From positions 21,431 through 85,430 of the forward strand of contig NZ_JASBRG010000008.1 of assembly GCF_029961145.1 (NCBI RefSeq): DNA of 64,000 nucleotides, given 5' to 3'. Positions 57,298-64,000 of the stretch are shown here, piece by piece. The stretch's first letter is position 1. Each line of letters begins with the position of its first letter. The notes beneath the pieces are model-generated. The model had not been told where the DNA came from. It did no database searches and saw only the letters and a list, made by a program, of their open reading frames with translations. Both the position numbers and the translations under genes were made by a program. Source of the stretch: Pinibacter soli (GTDB lineage Bacteria > Bacteroidota > Bacteroidia > Chitinophagales > Chitinophagaceae).

Positions 57298-57427
57298 AAT
57301 AACTGAGAAACTGACTAACTGACTAACTGGGTAATTGCACAGTTGTTAGTTGTTAGATTTTAATGACGGATAGCTAAACCTGAACGCTAACACCCAACAA
57401 CTATTAACTACCAGCTGACTCAGTTAT
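57298..57427. repeat. Intergenic inverted repeat, 'gactaactgactaactgg' family
   Basis: Left arm 57298-57330 (AATAACTGAGAAACTGACTA and on), partially mirrored by 57411-57427 (CCAGCTGACTCAGTTAT), with an inner pair of GTTGTTAGTTGTTAG and CAACAACTATTAACTA words. It sits upstream of both lpxB and ppc. Confidence 0.55.
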
Positions 57428-57643
57428 CTAACGCCTGAGACTTCCTTCCATTCTTAGAGAAAAACTAACGTTCATAAGTATTCTGCAATTGTTCATTGAA
57501 TTAATCAATACTTAATACAAAAAATAAAATAATCGAAGTTATTTGAGATAAATTCAAACAGATCGAGGCAATTTTTGTATTTTTAGCCATCGTTTGTTTG
57601 CCAACATTCACCCAACATTTTACATTTCAAATTTAGAGGTTTC
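57428..57643. other. Upstream region of the PEP carboxylase gene
   Basis: 216 A/T-rich bp that must hold the ppc promoter. TATTTTTA at 57578-57585 is close to the TAnnTTTG -7 box and is the best candidate. No operator palindrome or riboswitch seen. Confidence 0.4.
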
Positions 57644-60220
57644 ATGGACAACCAATCTTCTGCTCTTACATTGTTTAAAAACCAGGTGGGTATCAAGTTT
57701 CAGTTATACAACAGTTTGTTCACCTCACTGCCATTTCACCGCATCGAAAAAACAGGCATTCTGCTTTCTTTACTGCTTACCATTTGCGAAGATGGTTACC
57801 GCAACAGGCAGAGCCCGATGCAGATTATGGACGATTTTTTTGCAAGGCAAACAACATTCACAACTGAAGCCGAAAAGCTTGATCTGCTCTTTCGTTTCGT
57901 GCAATACGTAGAAAGACAGGTGGTGCTTTTTGATGCGCTGGAAGATGCTGCCTTCAGGCAGATCAACGATATGAACGGCGTGGGAACTTTGCGCCACTTA
58001 TCGTCTGAAGTGATGCAGGATCACAAAGAAAACGAACTCGCCAAATTGTTGGAAGATTTCGGCGTTCGCTTGGTGTTAACTGCGCACCCTACACAATTTT
58101 ATCCAGGTCCCGTTTTGGGAATTATCAATGATCTATCAAGAGCTGTAATTGAAAATGATTCCAGCGATATCAATATGTATCTGCAACAACTTGGAAAGAC
58201 GCCGTTTTTCCAAAAAGCAAAACCAACTCCTTACGATGAGGCGTTGAGTTTGTTGTGGTACATGGAAAATATATTCTATCCTGCATCGGGACGCATTTTG
58301 ACTTACATCAAAACGCAATTCCCTAATGCTGTTCCCGAAGAGCATTCATTGATTCAAATGGGCTTCTGGCCGGGTGGTGACAGAGATGGGAACCCGTTCG
58401 TAACAGTAGACACGACGTTAAAAGTTGCGGAAGCTTTAAGAGGTGGCATCATCAAGTGTTACTACCAGGATGTTCGCAGACTAAAACGCAGACTGACTTT
58501 CAAAGGTGTTGAAAATGTATTGGCAGATCTGGAAAAGAAACTGTATGATAACATATTTGTTCCAGGTCAGCAAGCAAACATTACTGCAAAGGAAATGCTC
58601 GATACTTTGAAGCAGGTTAAAGAAACCATCATTTACCAGCACAATGGTTTGTTCCTACATCTGGTAGAAAACTTCATCAACAAAGTAGAGATATTCGGAT
58701 TGCACTTCGCTTCGCTGGATGTGCGACAGGATTCTTCTGTACACGCAAGTGTGCTGGAAGAAATTGCACAGTCTACAAAGGCCTTGCCTGACAATTATGC
58801 TTCTTTAAAAGACAAAGAAAAAATTGAAGCGCTTACGCAAATAACAACTGTTATCAAAGGCGAAGATCTGAAATCGGATATCGCAAAAGATACGATCAAG
58901 ACTGCAAAAGCGATTCAGCAAATTCAGCAATACAACGGTGAGCCCGGTTGTAACCGCTACATCATCAGCCAATGCAATAGTGCGTTGAACGCCATGGAGG
59001 TGTTTGGTTTGCTACTATTGGCTGGTTGGAAAAAAGATTCCATGAAAGTGGATATCGTTCCACTGTTTGAAACCATCGACGATCTAAGAAATGCTGCAGA
59101 AGTGATGAAGGAGCTGTACGATCATCCAGTTTACCGCAAGCATCTTAAAAAGAGACGCGACAAGCAGACGATCATGCTTGGCTTCTCCGACGGCACAAAA
59201 GACGGCGGCTACCTGATGGCAAACTGGAGCATCTTCAAAGCAAAAGAAGAGCTGACAAGGCTTTCAAAAGAATACGATATTGAGGTCATCTTCTTTGATG
59301 GTCGTGGTGGTCCTCCTGCTCGTGGTGGTGGAAAAACGCATAAATTCTATGCGTCTATGGGAAAAAATATTTCCAACAAGGAAATACAATTGACTATACA
59401 AGGCCAAACTGTAAGCTCCAATTTCGGAACAGCCGATGCTGCCCAATTCAATATCGAGCAATTGATACATGCCGGCATTTCCAACAGTCTTTTCTCCAAA
59501 CGCAATTTCACTTTGGAGAAAAAAGAAGAGACTTTGTTGCAAAAGCTTGCTGAATCAAGCTTTAAATCGTTCTCTCAATTGAAAGGACACCCGGATTTTC
59601 TTAACTATTTGTCACAGATAAGCCCGCTGAAATTTTACAGCGAAACAAACATCGGAAGCCGTCCGGCAAAACGCGGTGGCGGCGCCAGAATGACGTTGAA
59701 AGATCTTCGTGCCATTCCATTCGTAGGTTCATGGAGCCAGTTGAAACAAAACGTAACTGGTTACTATGGTGTGGGAAGTGCATTGAAGGAATTTGATGAT
59801 AAAGGCAAATGGAAAGAAGTAAAAGAGTTGTATGAAAATTCTCTGTTCGTAAAAACGCTTATTGATAACTGTGAAATGAGTATGAAGAAATGTTTCTTCC
59901 CGCTTACGTTCCATTTATCAAAACATCCTGTACACGGCGAGATCTGGAATATGATCTACAGCGAATATGAACTTACAAAGAAATACTTGTTCAAGCTTAC
60001 CGGCAAGAATGAATTGATGGCCGATTACCCTGTAGAGCAATTGTCCATACAGGTGAGGGAAAGAATTGTATTGCCATTGGTAACCATTCAGCAATTTGCA
60101 ATCAACCGCATTCGCGAAATAGAAGATCAAAGACAAAACGCGCCGATAAAAGCCACTTACGAGAAGTTGGTAATGCGTTGCTCGTTTGGTATTATTAATG
60201 CGGGAAGAAATTCGGCGTAG
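57644..60220 (+). CDS. ppc: Phosphoenolpyruvate carboxylase
   Basis: Carboxylates phosphoenolpyruvate to oxaloacetate to refill the TCA cycle. 858 residues, slightly short of the 880-900 seen in enterobacteria. Catalytic motifs are complete: LTAHPTQFYPG near 145 (His/Arg of region 1), GFWPGGDRDGNPFVT near 235, GFSDGTKDGGYLMANW near 512, and FFDGRGGPPARGGGKTH near 548, where most enzymes have GRGGSVGRGGGP. The C-terminal allosteric segment ends MRCSFGIINAGRNSA, keeping the R-N-x-A end less the usual final T-G. Monocistronic, with a repeat downstream. Confidence 0.95.
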   Translation: MDNQSSALTLFKNQVGIKFQLYNSLFTSLPFHRIEKTGILLSLLLTICEDGYRNRQSPMQIMDDFFARQTTFTTEAEKLDLLFRFVQYVERQVVLFDALEDAAFRQINDMNGVGTLRHLSSEVMQDHKENELAKLLEDFGVRLVLTAHPTQFYPGPVLGIINDLSRAVIENDSSDINMYLQQLGKTPFFQKAKPTPYDEALSLLWYMENIFYPASGRILTYIKTQFPNAVPEEHSLIQMGFWPGGDRDGNPFVTVDTTLKVAEALRGGIIKCYYQDVRRLKRRLTFKGVENVLADLEKKLYDNIFVPGQQANITAKEMLDTLKQVKETIIYQHNGLFLHLVENFINKVEIFGLHFASLDVRQDSSVHASVLEEIAQSTKALPDNYASLKDKEKIEALTQITTVIKGEDLKSDIAKDTIKTAKAIQQIQQYNGEPGCNRYIISQCNSALNAMEVFGLLLLAGWKKDSMKVDIVPLFETIDDLRNAAEVMKELYDHPVYRKHLKKRRDKQTIMLGFSDGTKDGGYLMANWSIFKAKEELTRLSKEYDIEVIFFDGRGGPPARGGGKTHKFYASMGKNISNKEIQLTIQGQTVSSNFGTADAAQFNIEQLIHAGISNSLFSKRNFTLEKKEETLLQKLAESSFKSFSQLKGHPDFLNYLSQISPLKFYSETNIGSRPAKRGGGARMTLKDLRAIPFVGSWSQLKQNVTGYYGVGSALKEFDDKGKWKEVKELYENSLFVKTLIDNCEMSMKKCFFPLTFHLSKHPVHGEIWNMIYSEYELTKKYLFKLTGKNELMADYPVEQLSIQVRERIVLPLVTIQQFAINRIREIEDQRQNAPIKATYEKLVMRCSFGIINAGRNSA

Positions 60221-60225
60221 GTTAA

Positions 60226-60386
60226 TTGCCACAGAGGCACGGAGAAGAGGAAATATTATTATCTGGCGATCACCACGATTCGTTTCTTCACAAAGCTCAA
60301 CTCGGCAATTGGCTTTCAAAATAGATTTTTCAACAGAGGCACAAAGAACGGGGAAATTATTTCCTCCTCTCTGTGCCTCTGTGGCA
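60226..60386. repeat. Intergenic inverted repeat, 'gccacagagg' family
   Basis: Left arm 60226-60254 (TTGCCACAGAGGCACGGAGA and on) and right arm 60359-60386 (ATTTCCTCCTCTCTGTGCCT to GTGGCA) are reverse complements. A direct copy of the left arm lies at 60331-60358 (CAACAGAGGCACAAAGAACG), forming a tight hairpin with the right arm. Confidence 0.8.
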
Positions 60387-60407
60387 TAAAATATGGTAAT
60401 TGGATAT

Positions 60408-61142
60408 ATGAAATGGTTAAGTCTAGTTTTAATATTCTTCTTTTGTGTACAAAGTTTTGCACAATTCAATGATAGCACACACTATTATGCACGCTTTGCA
60501 TCAACTGGTGTCATCAATAAAACCGATGGCGCAAACTCTTATGTGTGGAGCAATTTCGCCACCTATAATATTGATAAACGCAAGTACTTCTTAAACACTG
60601 CCGCCAGTTATATTTATGGTGAGAATGATGGCGGATTAACGAATAACGATTTTGCCACCACTGCCAGTTTTGATTATTTGAAAAAACAAAAGAGGCTATA
60701 CTACTGGGCATTGGTAAACTACGATAAAAGTTATTCGCTCCAAATTACCAACCGCTTACAAGCCGGTGTAGGATTGGCTTACAAGTTTATACAGGATTCA
60801 ACGGGAAGAGAGGATTTTACAATTAGCGATGGATTCCTCTACGAAAAATCCAATCTTATCGACGATAAATTAGGGAAGGATGATTATCAAACGGTGCGAA
60901 ATAGCTTTCGCATTCGATATCATTTTACAATTAAAGACATTCTTGTTATTGATGGAAATAATTTCTTTCAACCTTCTATTTTAGATATCAGCGACTACGT
61001 TATAAAAGCCACCAATACACTCTCCTTTAAGTTATACAGATGGCTGAGCATAACCGCTGCACAAACCTACAATAGGGTTAATCGCACCGAGCGGGAGAAC
61101 TTGCTGTTGACTTTTGGTTTAACCATTGATAAATACTTTTAG
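60408..61142 (+). CDS. DUF481-type outer-membrane protein
   Basis: 244 residues from the ATG of MKWLSLVLIFFFCVQSFAQ (signal peptide); the five upstream codons are not used. The mature part consists of alternating strands with the DUF481 salt-inducible pattern: FASTGVINKTDGANSYVWSNFATYNIDKRKYFLNTAASYIYGENDG, then LYYWALVNYDKSYSLQITNRLQAGVGLAYKFI, and a final strand LTFGLTIDKYF. A small outer-membrane barrel of unknown role. Follows ppc after a repeat; likely separately expressed. Confidence 0.75.
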   Translation: MKWLSLVLIFFFCVQSFAQFNDSTHYYARFASTGVINKTDGANSYVWSNFATYNIDKRKYFLNTAASYIYGENDGGLTNNDFATTASFDYLKKQKRLYYWALVNYDKSYSLQITNRLQAGVGLAYKFIQDSTGREDFTISDGFLYEKSNLIDDKLGKDDYQTVRNSFRIRYHFTIKDILVIDGNNFFQPSILDISDYVIKATNTLSFKLYRWLSITAAQTYNRVNRTERENLLLTFGLTIDKYF

Positions 61143-61169
61143 TCAATTCAGTTATTCAATCATTCAGTC

Positions 61170-61194
61170 AAAAAAAAGCCCCTGGAAAGGGGCC
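61170..61194 (-). terminator. Terminator of the porin/amtB unit
   Basis: GCCCC (61178-61182) and GGGGC (61189-61193) form a compact stem. On the minus strand it ends in T8 (plus A-run 61170-61177), about 86 bp after the porin stop. Confidence 0.85.
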
Positions 61195-61279
61195 CTCTGA
61201 TTGTTGTGGTTAAATAAATCAATCTATATTACCTGGCTAAGGTGTTGTATCGAAATATGTGTAACTAAACTTTGAACTT

Positions 61280-62362
61280 TTAGAAATGATAGATTGCTGC
61301 TACCAACAATGTAGCTGTGCTTTTTGTGGTAGTGCCATCATGTTTTGTAAACATTTCCTTACCAGAGTTATCATATCTAACCTCAGGAATGATGGTTAAA
61401 CCATCCACTTTGAAGTTAGCTGAAAGTGTGGTTTCAAAGAAGCTTGTGCCAAAGGCGCCACCACTTACTGCTTGTTTATCATCAAAGTATTCTCCTCTCA
61501 AAGTAAGGCCAAACCACGGTTTTGGATCAAGGTTGAAGTACAATGCAGAACCCCACCAACTTTTAGTATCGCCATATTTGCCGTTGTCATCTTTAGCCTT
61601 CACCATTTGTACGGTTCCGTTATAACCAATGCTGAACTTTGGAGAAAGAGCGCCTGTAACAACCGCGTCTATCTGGTTCATTTTGGCAGTACCGTTTGCG
61701 TTGCCGCCCTGGTAGTTCAGGTATAGTTTGACTGCATCTTTTGCCAGTGAAGTGCTATACTGGCCTATTATGAATTTTTTTGAGAAATCAGCATATTTTA
61801 AATCGCTTGGATCAGAAATGCCCAGCATGAAAGTGCTTTTGCCTACGCTGAATTCACCTTTCAAACCGGTATTAAAGAACGGGCCATAAGAGAACATGTA
61901 AGACATACTGTAGTTTCTGTTCAGATAAGCGTCTACCAGTTCGTAACCGATGTGCGTGGCCCAGCTACCTGCGGTGAACTTCACATTTTTCCATGGAGTG
62001 TAATACAGATAAGCCTGTTTCACGATCAAACTGCTCTTTGTATCGTTGTAAGAAAACTCATCCGCCCTTTTTCCGTAACCCAAGTCGATAACACCGCCAA
62101 CTTTCCCAACACTATGCTCCAGTTTTATGGAAGCCATGTTAAAAGTGAAAGAATTTTGTGAATTAGTGAAACTGGTATAATTGTTAAACGTTTCTGCCTC
62201 TTTTGGTGGATTGCTTAAATTGTATCTATAGAAAACGTCAATTGAACCAGTGATATTTAAATTAGGTTTCTTTTCTTCAACAGTTGTAGTAGTAGAGTCT
62301 TGCGAATAGGCAGTAGAAAATCCTGCCAACAACGTGGCTGATGCAAATAATTTTCTTAACAT
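61280..62362 (-). CDS. Outer-membrane porin, BBP2-like, paired with amtB
   Basis: 360 residues, signal peptide MLRKLFASATLLAGFSTAYSQ. The mature protein is a 16-strand-type barrel: LNITGSIDVFYRYNLSNPPKEAETFNNYTSF and GGVIDLGYGKRADEF, then AGSWATHIGYELVDAYLNRNYSMSYMFSYGPFFNTGLKGEF, the conserved block of the outer-membrane beta-barrel protein 2 family, and a final TATLLVAAIYHF. It starts 86 bp after the ammonium transporter stop, past a terminator. A porin next to amtB is a recurrent Bacteroidota pairing and suggests supply of ammonium or another nitrogen source through the outer membrane. Confidence 0.85.
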   Translation of the reverse strand: MLRKLFASATLLAGFSTAYSQDSTTTTVEEKKPNLNITGSIDVFYRYNLSNPPKEAETFNNYTSFTNSQNSFTFNMASIKLEHSVGKVGGVIDLGYGKRADEFSYNDTKSSLIVKQAYLYYTPWKNVKFTAGSWATHIGYELVDAYLNRNYSMSYMFSYGPFFNTGLKGEFSVGKSTFMLGISDPSDLKYADFSKKFIIGQYSTSLAKDAVKLYLNYQGGNANGTAKMNQIDAVVTGALSPKFSIGYNGTVQMVKAKDDNGKYGDTKSWWGSALYFNLDPKPWFGLTLRGEYFDDKQAVSGGAFGTSFFETTLSANFKVDGLTIIPEVRYDNSGKEMFTKHDGTTTKSTATLLVAAIYHF

Positions 62363-62385
62363 TGTTTTGGTTTTTAAGTGTTAAT

Positions 62386-62450
62386 AAAAAAGGTACGGCT
62401 TATCAGGGCTTGGTCAGAAGCCCTGATGTTCAAGCTGTACCTTCTTTTTT
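62386..62450 (-). terminator. Large terminator stem between amtB and the porin gene
   Basis: Nested stem: AAGGTAC (62390-62396) with GTACCTT (62438-62444), enclosing ATCAGGGCTT (62402-62411) with AAGCCCTGAT (62418-62427). It is flanked by A6 and T6, usable on both strands. On the minus strand it would limit read-through from amtB into the porin gene. Confidence 0.85.
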
Positions 62451-63834
62451 AGAATTCTGCAGGTGTTTCTTTCATTGCTCCGTTATTGCTAACCAGCAAA
62501 GTACCTTGCAAATATTTTTCGTTGTGTTGAGATTCGTCGAGACCTTTTTCTTCATCTTCAGCAGTTACGCGGATTGGAAGGATAAGGTTGATGAATTTGA
62601 AGATGCCATATGACATGATGAAGCTATATGATACCACAATACCTAAAGCTTTAAGCTGAGTAAGGAAGAATGCAGGGTTGCCATAGAAAAGACCGTCGTT
62701 ACCAGCAGAGTTAACTGCTTTTGTAGCGAACACACCTGTAAGCAACATACCTACCATACCGCCAACGCCGTGACAAGGGAATACATCCAAAGTGTCGTCA
62801 AGAGTAGATTTTGATTTGTAATAAACTGCAGCATTAGATATGATTGCAGCAACTACACCGATGAACACGCTTTGAGGGATTGCAACAAAACCGGCAGCAG
62901 GAGTGATAGCCACCAAACCTACAACTGCACCTATACAGAAACCAAGTACAGAAGGTTTTTTACCGCGCATAACATCAAAGAACATCCATGATAAACCGGC
63001 AGCAGCAGCTGCTGTGTTAGTGGTAGCGAAAGCAGAAACAGCCAGACCATTTGCAGCCAGTGCAGAGCCTGCGTTGAAACCGAACCAACCGAACCACAAC
63101 AAACCTGTACCGATCAATACGTAAGGAATGTTAGCTGGTGGAATTTCTTTGTGATCCATGTGAGATTGTCTGCGTTTCAATACCAAAGCTCCTGCAAGAG
63201 CAGCACAACCTGCAGAAATGTGTACCACTGTACCGCCTGCAAAGTCTAATACTCCCATTTTAAAAAGGAAGCCATCAGGGTGCCATGTCCAGTGTGCAAT
63301 TGGTGCATAAACCAACAAGCTGAACAATGCAATGAAAAGAATATATGAAGTGAAACGGATACGCTCAGCAACCGCTCCTACTACAAGGCCCGGAGTGATG
63401 ATCGCAAACATTAACTGGAACAACGCAAATAAAGTAAGTGGTATAGAAGGGGCGAGGCTCCATGGAGCACCTGAGTTTACACCTTTAAAAAACAAGTGTG
63501 TCATTGGGTTTCCGATAATGCCTCCGATAGACTGGCCGAAGCAAAGGCTGTAACCAACAGTTACCCAAAGGATGCTTACCACACCGGCAGCAACCACACT
63601 TTTGATCATTGTAGAAATAACATTTTTTCTGTGTACCATACCGCCATAGAAAAAGGCAAGGCCTGGTGTCATTAGAAATACAAGTGCAGTAGCTACAAGG
63701 ATCCAGGCAATATCAGCAGCGCTGTATTTGCCACCATCGTCGAAATTAGGTAAGGTGGGAACGAAAATGCAACAGACTGCGATGATCGCAAGAATGAGAA
63801 AGGGAAGAATTTGTTTGGCGGTCAACTTACTCAT
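62449..63834 (-). CDS. amtB: Ammonium transporter
   Basis: 461 residues, 11-12 transmembrane helices. The conserved FLMTPGLAFFYGGMVHRKN is near 58, YAPIAHWTWHPDGF near 180 and DFAGGTVVHISAG near 198. WFGWFGFNAGSALAANG follows near 250 and PCHGVGGMVGMLLTGVFA near 350, with both pore histidines present. The C-terminal cytoplasmic tail (VTAEDEEKGLDESQHNEKYL) is the GlnK-binding region in other species. A signal-like first helix is visible. A TGGCAT -24-like element lies 83 bp upstream; nitrogen control by sigma-54 is the classical pattern for amtB. No glnK gene in the window. Confidence 0.95.
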   Translation of the reverse strand: MSKLTAKQILPFLILAIIAVCCIFVPTLPNFDDGGKYSAADIAWILVATALVFLMTPGLAFFYGGMVHRKNVISTMIKSVVAAGVVSILWVTVGYSLCFGQSIGGIIGNPMTHLFFKGVNSGAPWSLAPSIPLTLFALFQLMFAIITPGLVVGAVAERIRFTSYILFIALFSLLVYAPIAHWTWHPDGFLFKMGVLDFAGGTVVHISAGCAALAGALVLKRRQSHMDHKEIPPANIPYVLIGTGLLWFGWFGFNAGSALAANGLAVSAFATTNTAAAAAGLSWMFFDVMRGKKPSVLGFCIGAVVGLVAITPAAGFVAIPQSVFIGVVAAIISNAAVYYKSKSTLDDTLDVFPCHGVGGMVGMLLTGVFATKAVNSAGNDGLFYGNPAFFLTQLKALGIVVSYSFIMSYGIFKFINLILPIRVTAEDEEKGLDESQHNEKYLQGTLLVSNNGAMKETPAEF

Positions 63835-64000
63835 GGCGGATGATTTAGTTTTAAGTATTATGAATAATCAAATATGAATATCTAACTCTAAATTAAAAAA
63901 CTAAATGATACTATGCCACAAAAAAGATATATATTTTAAATGATAATATGAATGAAAGTGTAGAAATTTTTCGACAATGGAGAGGCGCTGTATTTTTTAT
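63835..64000. other. Upstream region of amtB to window end
   Basis: 166 A/T-rich bp. Apart from the TGGCAT element I see no ORF or palindrome. The sequence ends before the next gene. Confidence 0.45.
63903..63918 (-). promoter_or_regulatory. -24-like element upstream of amtB
   Basis: Minus strand TGGCATAGTATCATTT (63918-63903), 83 bp before the amtB start. The -12 half is a poor match (ATTT). Confidence 0.35.

Noticed and set aside
1..64000. CRISPR array, tRNA or rRNA genes
   Set aside because: I looked for regular spaced repeats, CCA-ended cloverleaf patterns and rRNA core sequences and saw none. A tRNA or small-RNA search program would be more reliable than the eye.

Overview
This 64 kb window looks like chromosomal DNA of a Bacteroidota bacterium, most likely of the Chitinophagaceae or a close relative. 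The grounds are the gene families (TonB-dependent receptor with a carboxypeptidase-like N-terminal domain, PorT-type barrels, CHASE3 and PAS kinases, Bacteroidota-style stress proteins), vegetative promoters of the TTTG / TAnnTTTG type, weak or absent Shine-Dalgarno sequences, and many gaps filled with A/T-rich inverted repeats. I see no rRNA, tRNA, CRISPR array, prophage or insertion sequence. The genus is an inference.

Layout. 0.1-9.3 kb: assimilatory sulfate reduction (cysK/M, APS reductase cysH, cysD, an outer-membrane TonB receptor, a siroheme synthase fused to a TauE/SafE-type permease, cysN). Between cysD and the receptor lie two near-identical 15-bp operator-like sites, a promoter -7 box, and a 23-codon leader ORF with clustered cysteine codons and competing RNA stems. 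9.4-11.4 kb: a barrel protein and an acyltransferase. 11.7-17.9 kb: a MarR-controlled tripartite RND efflux operon with well-defined operators. 18.0-21.9 kb: a giant TraB/GumN protein. 22.2-23.2 kb: a PIN/excisionase-type toxin-antitoxin pair. 23.4-26.8 kb: a methionine-pathway operon (metB-type enzyme, a QueF-like protein lacking the catalytic cysteine, homoserine dehydrogenase) behind a SAM-I riboswitch with a terminator. 27-34.9 kb: a WYL regulator, two small ligand-binding-fold proteins, OmpA lipoprotein, uvrA, an XRE regulator.

34.9-55.3 kb is a stress and signalling island: two FMN-barrel general-stress proteins, DUF2383, an lmo0937-type peptide, YihY, alpha-amylase, AI-2E transporter, DUF1328, YtxH, a holin-like membrane protein, an iron-permease-like protein, three histidine kinases, two lone receivers, an NtrC-type activator and rpoN. 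Several stress genes are preceded by a shared TGGCAC-type element that resembles the -24 half of a sigma-54 promoter but has an atypical -12 half, so the linked rpoN/NtrC/kinase cluster may drive them. 55.7-64 kb is mostly housekeeping: MmcQ-like protein, lpxB, phosphoenolpyruvate carboxylase, a barrel protein, and a porin downstream of the ammonium transporter amtB.

Two features cut across the window. More than twenty intergenic gaps hold long imperfect inverted repeats belonging to about ten word families, often starting on or over a stop codon. True intrinsic terminators are also common and separate from them. The most notable candidates for something new are the cysteine leader, the -24-like regulon, the QueF-like protein in the SAM-riboswitch operon, and the stop-codon-hugging repeats.
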